DNA from: Opitutales bacterium
GTDB taxonomy: Bacteria > Verrucomicrobiota > Verrucomicrobiia > Opitutales > Coraliomargaritaceae
Direction of reading: 5' to 3'
NCBI GenBank assembly: GCA_018607135.1
Contig: JABBCA010000029.1
Span: 13,426-61,227 of the forward strand
DNA length: 47,802 bases
The position numbers were made by a program, and so were the translations under genes. The notes under the pieces were generated by a model. The model was not told where the DNA came from. It searched no databases and saw only the letters and a list, made by a program, of their open reading frames with translations. Position 1 is the first letter of the stretch. Every line of letters starts with the position of its first letter. Positions 1 to 6,399 of the stretch are shown piece after piece.

Positions 1-28
1 GGCGGGCGCATCAAGTTGCGCCCCTACG
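1..28. repeat. Dispersed repeat family A, single arm at window edge
   Basis: This 28-bp GC-rich stretch differs by one base from 44745-44772, which is one arm of a perfect hairpin there. A related arm in the other orientation lies at 21273-21299. Here it sits just past the stop of the minus-strand glyoxalase gene, so the partner arm may lie outside the window. The core reads GGGCGCATCAAGTTGCGCCC. It probably acts as a stem-loop at gene ends; that role is inferred. Confidence 0.7.
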
Positions 29-30
29 AA

Positions 31-417
31 TCAGTGCTCTAGAATCTCCACTTCGTAGCCATCAGGGTCGGTGATGAAGGCCATCTTCTTGCCGTCGGCA
101 AATTTCTCACGCCACTTGCTAGGCCAAAGGTCAATTTCGAGGTTCAGTCCTTCGAGCATTTCGCAGTATTCGATAATGTCATCGACACGTATACAGGTGT
201 GAACCAGATCTTCAGGCACGTTGACTTCGTAGTCGGCAGAGTGTGTGAGCTCTAGCTTATGATGACTACCAGGTATTTTTAAGTGAGCGAGTTGATTGCC
301 GCTGGGCGATTTATCAGTGCGACGGAGCACTTCGAAGCCACATGTCTGGCAATACCAGTCGATTGACTTTTCAAGGTTGGAGACGCGGATGCGAGTATGA
401 TCGAATACTAATGGCAT
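31..417 (-). CDS. gloA: VOC-family protein, probable lactoylglutathione lyase (glyoxalase I)
   Basis: The 128-aa protein has the length and two-repeat pattern of vicinal-oxygen-chelate enzymes. Candidate metal ligands lie where glyoxalase I has them: His7 (DHTRIRV), Glu56 (HKLELTH), His73 (DLVHTCIRV) and Glu124 in the C-terminal DPDGYEVEI motif. Glyoxalase I isomerises the methylglyoxal-glutathione hemithioacetal to S-lactoylglutathione in the cytosol. All four ligands and the DPDG signature favour this over other VOC members, but the substrate is inferred. The gene stands alone, followed by a family A repeat. The start ATG at 415-417 is the only sensible one. Confidence 0.75.
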   Translation of the reverse strand: MPLVFDHTRIRVSNLEKSIDWYCQTCGFEVLRRTDKSPSGNQLAHLKIPGSHHKLELTHSADYEVNVPEDLVHTCIRVDDIIEYCEMLEGLNLEIDLWPSKWREKFADGKKMAFITDPDGYEVEILEH

Positions 418-428
418 GGTTTGGGAAA

Positions 429-470
429 GTGGATAGTAGTTAGTGCAGAGTGGATAGTAGTTAGTGCAGA
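429..470. repeat. Tandem 21-bp direct repeat, two perfect copies
   Basis: Two identical 21-bp units (429-449 and 450-470) beginning GTGGATAGTAGTTAGTGCAG lie just upstream of the glyoxalase start, followed by the first bases of a third degenerate copy. It may influence promoter spacing or simply be slippage-prone sequence. Confidence 0.85.
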
Positions 471-709
471 GTGTTTAGTAGATATCTATGAGGTGTAGCG
501 AGCTTGCGTGTTTCTTCAACTCACAATGGACTATAATTACAGTTTACAAACACTCTGCGTTTGGGCCACGCCGAGATTTAGTGCTGTATGTTAGACGCTT
601 TTGTCTGACTACTACTCGGAGTAGGAGCTACTCTCAGTGGTGTCAGGCAGAATGCCCGACCTACTTTTGCTAGAGGGCCGCTAAGGGGTGGTTACGTGCG
701 AGCAGCCAC
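471..709. other. Intergenic stretch with a short stem-loop
   Basis: No convincing gene is seen between the glyoxalase and lexA. A small plus-strand reading frame (488-673) lacks recognisable features. An imperfect stem-loop with arms GTCAGGCA and TGCCCGAC lies at 642-660, downstream of lexA, but no T-tract follows it. The adjoining CGACCTACTTTTG recurs in part near 47675. Confidence 0.4.
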
Positions 710-1351
710 CTATAAACTTCGAACAACCGCTTTGGCGACGCCTTGCACGCAGAGTTCGGTGACGGGGTAGAGCTCTGGGTAGAATTTGTTTTCGGCTTTT
801 AGGTAGGGTGGTTCGCCGGGCTTTTGAATATAACGCTTGAGAGTGGTTTCACCATCGATGAGCGCGGCGACGATGTCACCGTCGCGGGCGTCGCGAGGTT
901 CGATCACGACCATGTCACCATCGTAAATTTCTGCGTCGACCATGCTTTCACCGCGCACTTGGAGCGCAAACGTCCGACGGCGGCTGGAAAAACCTGCGCT
1001 TTGAATGTCGACTTGGAGTCGGCCAATTTCGCCAGCTGGTTCGACGCGGTCGGGGTAACCAGCTGCGATGTCGCCCATCACCGGTATGTCAACCACCTCG
1101 GTGGCATCATCGGGCATTACTGGCTCCTCTGGCATATCGGGTCGATTGATGCGAAAGGTGCGAGCCTGACCAGCGATGCGCTCCAATACTTCCTTTTTTT
1201 CGAGTGCACGAAGGTGCCCCATGACCGCATTGGTGCTCTTGAATCCAAACTTCTCTTGAATCTCTCGAATGCTCGGCCAGTAGCCATTACGCCACTCGTG
1301 GTGCTCGATGAAAGTGAGGATTTCTTGTTGGCGTGTAGTCAGATCTTTCAT
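710..1351 (-). CDS. lexA: LexA repressor, SOS regulator (S24 autopeptidase)
   Basis: LexA represses DNA-damage genes and cleaves itself when stimulated by RecA filaments. The 213-aa protein has an N-terminal winged helix (residues 1-65, starting MKDLTTRQQEIL), the Ala97-Gly98 cleavage site in GDIAAGYP, catalytic Ser136 (RGESMVDAEI) and catalytic Lys172 (GETTLKRYI), so it should be a functional autoprotease. A longer frame begins 13 codons upstream, but this start is preferred: it matches the usual LexA N-terminus, and the TTGACA/TATAAA promoter at 1362-1390 would put the transcript start within a few bases of this ATG. Candidate operator sequences lie in that promoter, suggesting autoregulation. 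Confidence 0.95.
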   Translation of the reverse strand: MKDLTTRQQEILTFIEHHEWRNGYWPSIREIQEKFGFKSTNAVMGHLRALEKKEVLERIAGQARTFRINRPDMPEEPVMPDDATEVVDIPVMGDIAAGYPDRVEPAGEIGRLQVDIQSAGFSSRRRTFALQVRGESMVDAEIYDGDMVVIEPRDARDGDIVAALIDGETTLKRYIQKPGEPPYLKAENKFYPELYPVTELCVQGVAKAVVRSL

Positions 1352-1352
1352 A

Positions 1353-1390
1353 GTGAACAAGTTTATAGGTGAACAATTGTCCATTGTCAA
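1353..1390 (-). promoter_or_regulatory. lexA promoter with candidate LexA half-sites
   Basis: On the minus strand a perfect -35 TTGACA (1385-1390) is followed after 17 bp by TATAAA (1362-1367). TTGTTCAC occurs twice with a 16-bp period (1369-1376 and 1353-1360), next to the -10 and over the start site. A near-palindrome TGGACAATTGTTCA (1370-1383) fills the spacer. Its GGAC-N4-GTTC arrangement resembles the GAAC-N4-GTTC box of Gram-positive LexA. Operator function is inferred. Confidence 0.7.
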
Positions 1391-1415
1391 GGGTAGGAGT
1401 GGGTAGTGAGGGTGC

Positions 1416-1630
1416 CTTAATCGTAATCTTACTCTTACTCCTAATCTCTTTTGTTTTGGAATGCAGATCTGTTAATAAGAAAGGCTGCAAGTAGCGACCT
1501 GCGTCCTCTGCGCTATTTTGAGGCCTATTTGTATTCTGCTGATATAACCGATTGTGATTGATGTCGCTGGGGGACTCGCGCCGCTCCCTTTGCAATGAGG
1601 ATTAAGAGTATGATTAAGATTAGGACTGAT
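1416..1630. repeat. Dispersed inverted repeat family C, copy 1
   Basis: Two AT-rich arms (1416-1450 and 1599-1630) are inverted relative to each other; a 25-base core matches at about 22 positions. The motif is built from GATTAAGA/GATTATGA-like units. Related paired arms lie at 25712-25800 and 28876-28975. It fills the lexA-metG gap, which has no gene. Confidence 0.65.
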
Positions 1631-1683
1631 TTGAGCTACGGACTTGCGCCGCTTGGGGAAATTGCCCAACGTCCTCGGTTTTC

Positions 1684-3225
1684 ATGAGCAAGAAATTCTA
1701 TATCACTACCGCAATCGACTACGCTAACGGCTCGCCGCACCTTGGGCATGCCTACGAGAAAGTGCTGACTGACATCATCGCACGCTTCCGTCGCTTGATG
1801 GGAGATGAGGTGCAATTTGTCACTGGCCTAGATGAGCATGGTCAAAAAGTGCAGATGTCTGCAGAGAAAAAAGGTGTGTCACCGATCGAGGTGTGCGACG
1901 CGCTCGCCGAAGAATTTCAAGGCGTGTGCAAGCGTCTGAATGTTTCCAACGACGACTATATTCGCACCACAGAGGCGCGTCACAAGAAAGTGGTGCGTGA
2001 GATCCTGCAAAAGCTCTTTGATAAAGGCGAAATCTACAAGGCAGACTACAATGGCTACTACAGTGTGCGCCAGGAACAGTTCGTGACCGAAAAGGAAAAG
2101 GTCGATGGTAAGTGGCCTGAGATTTACGGCGAAGTGGTCGAAGTCACCGAGAGTAATTATTTCTTCAAGCTCGCGCAGTATCAGGACTGGTTGATCGAGA
2201 CCGTGGAGAGTAATGAAAGCCTGATCTACCCGCGCTTCCGCAGCGCCGATGTGTTGCAGTTCTTGAAGAAAGAGCCACTCAACGATCTTTGTATCTCTCG
2301 TCCGAAGGAGCGTCTCGAGTGGGGCATTGAGCTGCCGTTTGATGACGACTTTGTGACTTACGTGTGGTTCGATGCATTGACCAACTACATCACTGCAGCG
2401 GGTTACGGCACTGACGAATTTGAAAAGCACTGGCCTGCGGATTATCACGTGATCGGTAAAGACATCCTCGTGCCACCGCATGCGATCTATTGGCCGATCA
2501 TGCTCAAGGCACTCGATATCGAATTGCCAAAGAGCTTCCTCGTCCACGGTTGGTGGTTGAGTTCGGGCGCCAAGATGTCGAAGAGCACTGGCGAAGTGGT
2601 CAACCCACTTGATTTGATCGAGCAGTTTGGCACCGATGCATTTCGTTACTTCGTGACTCGTGAGATGAACGTCGGTCAAGACAGTGAGTTTTCCATCGAT
2701 CTCTTCATGAGCCGTTACAACAGCGACCTCGCGAACGATCTGGGTAATTTGGTCAGCCGCTTGCTCAACATGGGCGGTCGCTACGCTGAAGGCAAAGTGC
2801 CTGCGGCCAGCGTCGAAGACGAACCAGAAAAGGCGCTCAAGCAGCTCTGGAGCGAGGTGGGCCCGGAACTGATTCAACTGTTTGAAGGCTTCCAATTCCA
2901 CAAGGCACTCGACCGCATCTTTACCTTTGTTTCAGGTATTAACAAATACGCTGAAACACGCGCGCCATGGAAGCTGGCAAAGTCGGATACACCCGAAGAT
3001 CAAGCAGCGCTGCAAACCTCGCTCGCTTACATGGCCGAGGCGCTACGTCTCGCAGTGGTCATGCTCACGCCAGTGATGCCCGAAATCTCCGATAAGATTC
3101 GCAGCCTTGTCGGTGCGGAAAACTTCGACTCTTTAGACGGTCAACTCCAGTGGGGTAACACCCTCGAAGGTGCGGCGCTCGGCGAGAAGACCATCCTGTT
3201 CCCACGCCCTGAGCGTAAGGCCTAG
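1684..3225 (+). CDS. metG: Methionyl-tRNA synthetase
   Basis: This class I aminoacyl-tRNA synthetase charges initiator and elongator tRNA-Met. The 513-aa protein shows the HIGH-type signature HLGH (residues 19-22), the KMSKS loop at 297-301 (AKMSKSTGE) and the conserved WFDALTNYI segment near 228. The connective-peptide region (about 120-160) has no CxxC knuckles, so this is a zinc-free form. It also ends without the C-terminal tRNA-binding (Trbp111-like) domain of longer MetRS. The start ATG has no Shine-Dalgarno sequence. gltX starts 72 bp downstream, so co-transcription is likely. Confidence 0.96.
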   Translation: MSKKFYITTAIDYANGSPHLGHAYEKVLTDIIARFRRLMGDEVQFVTGLDEHGQKVQMSAEKKGVSPIEVCDALAEEFQGVCKRLNVSNDDYIRTTEARHKKVVREILQKLFDKGEIYKADYNGYYSVRQEQFVTEKEKVDGKWPEIYGEVVEVTESNYFFKLAQYQDWLIETVESNESLIYPRFRSADVLQFLKKEPLNDLCISRPKERLEWGIELPFDDDFVTYVWFDALTNYITAAGYGTDEFEKHWPADYHVIGKDILVPPHAIYWPIMLKALDIELPKSFLVHGWWLSSGAKMSKSTGEVVNPLDLIEQFGTDAFRYFVTREMNVGQDSEFSIDLFMSRYNSDLANDLGNLVSRLLNMGGRYAEGKVPAASVEDEPEKALKQLWSEVGPELIQLFEGFQFHKALDRIFTFVSGINKYAETRAPWKLAKSDTPEDQAALQTSLAYMAEALRLAVVMLTPVMPEISDKIRSLVGAENFDSLDGQLQWGNTLEGAALGEKTILFPRPERKA

Positions 3226-3297
3226 TTGGGTCTATCTCGTTACACTGGATCTATCGCGCGACACAGCGCGCCTTTCATTACATTTCATCATTTTATC

Positions 3298-4662
3298 ATG
3301 TCACAAGTTCGCGTTCGTTTTGCTCCGAGTCCTACCGGTTTCTTTCACATAGGTAGTGCCCGCACCGCTTTATTCAATTGGTTGTATGCCCGTCATACTG
3401 GCGGCACTTTCGTGCTCCGTATCGAAGACACCGACAAAGAGCGCAACACCGACGAAGCGCTCCGCGTGCTGCTCGAAGGCATGCGCTGGCTTGGGCTCGA
3501 TTGGGACGAAGGACCCGAAGTCGGTGGCGACTGTGGACCTTATTTTCAAAGCCAGCGCCAAGACATCTACGATGAGTATTTGCAGAAGCTCGTAGATGCG
3601 GGCCGCACCTATGAAAAAGACGGTGCGATCTGGTTTAAACTCGAAGGCGAGCGATACACTGCCTACGACGACTACCTCAAAGCAGAGATCGAAAAGGTGA
3701 AGACCCAGCCGGTCGTGATCGACGACGCGGTGCGCGGACGCGTCGAGCGTGCTGAGGAAAAAGACTTTGTGCTTGTGCGCAAAGACGGCAGCCCAGTCTT
3801 TCACTTTGTCAACGTCGTCGACGATATCGCAATGGGCATCACCCACGTGATTCGAGGCGAAGACCACTTGTCCAACACCAGCAAACACGTTGAGCTGTTC
3901 AATGCGTTCGGGGTCACTCCACCAGTGTTTGCTCACATCCCACTCATCCTCAAGGAAGAGGGCTCAGGGAAAATGAGTAAGCGCGACAAGGGGGCACTCA
4001 TTGAAGACTACGCAGAGCGCGGCTTTTTGGCTGCCGCGGTGCGCAACTATATTTCCTTGCTCGGTTGGAATCCAAAAGACGAGCGTGAGAAACTAGACAT
4101 TGGCGAAATTATCGAGCTGTTCGACTTCCCAGGTATCAACAAAGGCAACTCGCGCTTCGATGAGAAGAAACTCTCTGCACTCAACGCTGAGTATCTTCGC
4201 GAATTGAATCTCGAAAGCTTTACTTTCCTCGCACGTCCGTTGCTTAACGAAGCCGGCGTGATCGCCGAGGATGAAGACGAAGATTATTTGCAAGCCGTTC
4301 TCGGACTCTGCCAACCCAAAGCACGCTCATTGGATACCATGAGCGAGCTCTGTGGCTACTTCTTCCAAGACGACTATTCGATGGACGAAAAGACTGGCAA
4401 TAAGATCGCTAAGAAAGCCGATCCCAAAGAACTCCTTGCGGAAATTTTGCCGATACTCGAAGGCCTTGAAAACTTCACCGCAGATGCGATCCAAGCGTCG
4501 CTCGAAGCACACGCCGAATCGAAAGATCTAAAGGTCTTCGCCTATTTCCCAGCCCTGCGCTATTCCGTAAGCGGACAAGGGGGTGGCCCCGACTTGCTGC
4601 CGATGCTAGAGGTAATGGGTAAAGTGCGCGTCGTAAGCCGCATTCAGCGATTTATCGGCTGA
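3298..4662 (+). CDS. gltX: Glutamyl-tRNA synthetase
   Basis: This class I synthetase attaches glutamate to tRNA-Glu. The 454-aa protein starts [20 protein letters not shown], with the HIGH signature as HIGS (17-20) and KMSKR at 225-229 ([12 protein letters not shown]). The [10 protein letters not shown] segment near 41-50 is typical of GluRS. The open frame extends 24 codons upstream from a TTG, but the synthetase fold begins at the ATG at 3298. Whether this enzyme also charges tRNA-Gln (the GatCAB route) cannot be told from the window. No clear terminator follows. Confidence 0.95.
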   Translation: MSQVRVRFAPSPTGFFHIGSARTALFNWLYARHTGGTFVLRIEDTDKERNTDEALRVLLEGMRWLGLDWDEGPEVGGDCGPYFQSQRQDIYDEYLQKLVDAGRTYEKDGAIWFKLEGERYTAYDDYLKAEIEKVKTQPVVIDDAVRGRVERAEEKDFVLVRKDGSPVFHFVNVVDDIAMGITHVIRGEDHLSNTSKHVELFNAFGVTPPVFAHIPLILKEEGSGKMSKRDKGALIEDYAERGFLAAAVRNYISLLGWNPKDEREKLDIGEIIELFDFPGINKGNSRFDEKKLSALNAEYLRELNLESFTFLARPLLNEAGVIAEDEDEDYLQAVLGLCQPKARSLDTMSELCGYFFQDDYSMDEKTGNKIAKKADPKELLAEILPILEGLENFTADAIQASLEAHAESKDLKVFAYFPALRYSVSGQGGGPDLLPMLEVMGKVRVVSRIQRFIG

Positions 4663-4815
4663 GCGCATTCGTGGAGTCAGTCTTTATATTTGGTAGAGTG
4701 CGTAGCCATTTTGTTGCTCACTATTGATTGTTAGGGTGCTTAGTGCATGACGCTGAAATGGCCTGGTGTGGGGAACTCTATCTCAAGTTTTAGTGGCTTA
4801 AGTCTTCGATCGATA

Positions 4816-4998
4816 TCAGTCAGCCGGAGCTCTAGATAGTCGACTAAAGCCCTTCGGAGTCATTCCACTGTTCTCATACGCAGACAGTATCTCGACCCAT
4901 GGTTCCTTGCTTAACCGACGGTGCCTACAGGCATCGTGCTTCTCCAACTCTTCGCAGACTTCAGTTTCTAGTGATCCCATACAAGCACTGTAGGCCAA
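4816..4998 (-). pseudogene. Possible IS66-type TnpA (accessory protein) N-terminal relic
   Basis: The minus-strand frame encodes about 60 residues containing RRLSKEPWVEILSAYENSGM followed by TPKGFSRLS. This resembles the N-terminal helix-turn-helix region of IS66-family TnpA proteins (W-x-E-hh-x-x-h-x-x-SG-h-T-x-x-x-F). The similarity stops abruptly before the frame ends, and no TnpB, TnpC or terminal repeats are seen, so it would be a dead fragment. The surrounding 4663-5200 region holds no other convincing gene. Recognition is by eye and moderate. Confidence 0.45.
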
Positions 4999-5200
4999 TA
5001 TTAAAAATCACGCTACGGGGTCATTGCTCGGACGCTTACCTTAGTGCCTTGGGTGTTATTTTCATCGCTCTGCGCCATTTAGTATATTCACAAATAGCCC
5101 GAATAGCAGTGGAAGTGTATGTTTTGTTATTATTTATCTATCGCCTAAATTTAATAATCTATGTAGCGTTGTTTGCATTACTCATGCTATAAGTTTCACG

Positions 5201-5461
5201 CTAACTTTTGTAGATATCACGGCGGTGTCCGATCTTCACCACATGAATAACTAACTCCTCGTTTAGAATCTGATATAAGATTCGATAGTTCCCCTGGCGA
5301 ATTCTGTATTTCTCTTGGCCTGAGAGTTTCTGACTTCCGGCAGGGTGTGGATCACTGGCAAGGCTTCGGATCTTTTCTACGATTCGGATTCGATCCTTTT
5401 TTTCGATTTTTTCGATTTCCTTCGCAGCAGACTTTTTGATGACGATCCTATAGCTTTCCAT
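5201..5461 (-). CDS. RelE/ParE-superfamily toxin
   Basis: The 86-aa protein has the compact alpha/beta layout of RelE/ParE toxins: MESYRIVIKKSAAKEIEKI, a basic middle helix, the turn DPHPAGSQKLSG, the core strand YRIRQGNYRILYQI, and the C-terminal strand IHVVKIGHRRDIY. RelE-like members cleave ribosome-bound mRNA; ParE-like members poison gyrase. The C-terminal HRRDIY is more like RelE/StbE-type RNases, but the target is inferred. It overlaps the upstream antitoxin gene by 14 bp and is probably translationally coupled to it. Confidence 0.88.
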   Translation of the reverse strand: MESYRIVIKKSAAKEIEKIEKKDRIRIVEKIRSLASDPHPAGSQKLSGQEKYRIRQGNYRILYQILNEELVIHVVKIGHRRDIYKS

Positions 5462-5669
5462 TTTTCTTCAAGGAGGCTACGAACGTTTCAAAATCAAGGA
5501 CAGGTTCATTCTCTCTTTCTTTAAAAGCTTCCAAATCATCTGCATCTTGTAGGAGGGCCGATCGAACGGCATCATTCACCAAGTCTGAAATTGGTGACGA
5601 AATCTCTGCAGATTTCATTTTTAGCGCTTTGTGTAAATCTTCTTCAAAATAGACTGTTGATCTTTTCAT
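5448..5669 (-). CDS. Ribbon-helix-helix antitoxin
   Basis: The 73-aa protein begins MKRSTVYFEEDLHKALKMKS, a ribbon-helix-helix N-terminus like CopG/RelB antitoxins: a short DNA-binding strand followed by two helices to about residue 40. The acidic C-terminal tail (ADDLEAFKERENEP and beyond) is suited to wrapping and neutralising the toxin. It precedes and overlaps the toxin gene, the normal order for type II systems. Its promoter carries a repeated CGTCAA/TTGACG motif that could be the binding site for the antitoxin or the complex. Confidence 0.85.
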   Translation of the reverse strand: MKRSTVYFEEDLHKALKMKSAEISSPISDLVNDAVRSALLQDADDLEAFKERENEPVLDFETFVASLKKNGKL

Positions 5670-5675
5670 AGCGTC

Positions 5676-5704
5676 ATTAAAATGTTAAGACGTCAAAACG
5701 TCAA
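5676..5704 (-). promoter_or_regulatory. Toxin-antitoxin promoter with embedded repeat
   Basis: On the minus strand, TTGACG (5699-5704), a 17-bp spacer and TTTAAT (5676-5681) form a good sigma-70 promoter. The expected start falls at about the A of the antitoxin ATG (5669), so the mRNA may be leaderless. TTGACG is repeated immediately inside the spacer (TTGACGTTTTGACGTC), a plausible autoregulatory operator. Confidence 0.6.
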
Positions 5705-5960
5705 TTATTCTCTGTGAACGTGGAGATCATCGGATGCGAGCCTAAAGGGTCAACCGTGCAAGTGGTCCTCGGATAATCCAGCGACTGAACTCGCATTGAC
5801 TCGCTCGCTTGCTTGGGTCGTCCCATTTGTTGCTCTAGCGTTTTTTTATAATTGTTCGGTCAAATTGTTGGGGTGGGCGTGGTAGCGCTTTGAACCCGGA
5901 TTATGGAATACGATGAGCAAAGTGCTCGGCAACTGACGAAGCTCGGCAGAGCGAAGATGG
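5705..5960. other. Intergenic, no gene seen
   Basis: Upstream of the toxin-antitoxin promoter. Its only notable structure is an 8-bp direct repeat GCTCGGCA near 5935-5948, leading into the hairpin array. Confidence 0.4.
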
Positions 5961-5961
5961 T

Positions 5962-6126
5962 GCACCTCTTGAGGTGTGCCCGAAGGGAAGGCGAAACGGG
6001 TGCCCTTTGGGCGGTTTCAACGAACAAGGCCGATGGAGTCACCGCTCAGCGGGATGACTGCTGGCCTGACAGGCAGCCATGTGCCTTGGTCGCCTAAGGA
6101 ATTTTTGCGCACCCTCTTGGTGCGCA
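5962..6126. other. Array of six short hairpins (candidate structured RNA or repeat element)
   Basis: Six compact palindromes follow one another: GCACCTC/GAGGTGTGC (5962-5979), CCCGAAGGG (5979-5987), GCCCTTTGGGC (6002-6012), CCGCTCAGCGG (6042-6052), GCCTGACAGGC (6064-6074) and an 8-bp stem TGCGCACC/GGTGCGCA (6106-6126). Loops are 2-5 bases. No frame across it looks coding and it matches no RNA family I recognise (not tmRNA, RNase P, SRP or 6S). A structured transcript or mobile-element relic is possible. Confidence 0.5.
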
Positions 6127-6138
6127 CATTTCGAATGC

Positions 6139-6232
6139 GATGTATTAGGAATGTGCCTTATATAGAGAAACTTACAAATTGAATCCTATTGCTCAGGAAG
6201 TCCGTTTGCATCGTTCGGGTTGAACTGAGCAA
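6139..6232 (-). pseudogene. Decayed coding relic, copy 1 (FNPNDA family)
   Basis: On the minus strand one frame reads FNPNDANGLPEQ, a stop, then a divergent stretch ending YIRHIPNTS. The corresponding frame at 17422-17520 reads FNPNDAKATPEQ...SIRHISNA with no stop. The nucleotide blocks ATGTGCCT and TTTGCATCGTT are equally spaced (66 bp) in both. The protein family is not recognised. Confidence 0.5.
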
Positions 6233-6287
6233 AGCCGAGCGGTAGCGGGTCCAAAATCTTACGATTTCGGCTACAGATAGCTCGTGG

Positions 6288-6361
6288 AAGTCTGGACACG
6301 TTAGGGTTGAGGCTGCCTTGGGAACGTCAGACTGGAATGCCTCACCTACGTGTCTGGACTT
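6288..6361. repeat. Imperfect inverted repeat
   Basis: Arms 6288-6313 (AAGTCTGGACACGT...) and 6339-6361 (...ACGTGTCTGGACTT) pair over about 23 bases with a few mismatches around a 25-base loop. It lies 3' of the minus-strand cytochrome gene. A short family B-like stretch (GGACGTTGGACGTTTGA) follows at 6369-6386. Confidence 0.6.
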
Positions 6362-6399
6362 TATGATTGGACGTTGGACGTTTGATAATGAACGAATCC

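Noticed and set aside
488-673. 61-codon plus-strand frame upstream of lexA terminal region
   Set aside because: Low-complexity, no recognisable motif, and no conserved start or ribosome site.
824-1372. Plus-strand frame of 182 codons over lexA
   Set aside because: It is antisense to lexA, which has all catalytic residues; no domain is seen.
1879-2901. Long minus-strand open frame of 340 codons inside metG
   Set aside because: It is the antisense shadow of metG; it has no recognisable domain and its composition follows the codon bias of the sense gene.
4899-5192. 97-codon plus-strand frame before the toxin gene
   Set aside because: It has a hydrophobic end only by AT-rich composition; it overlaps the IS66-like relic on the other strand and has no recognisable family.
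5880-6130. Possible RNase P, tmRNA or 6S RNA
   Set aside because: The GC-rich hairpins do not show conserved sequences of those RNAs (for example the RNase P P4 helix or tmRNA tag region).
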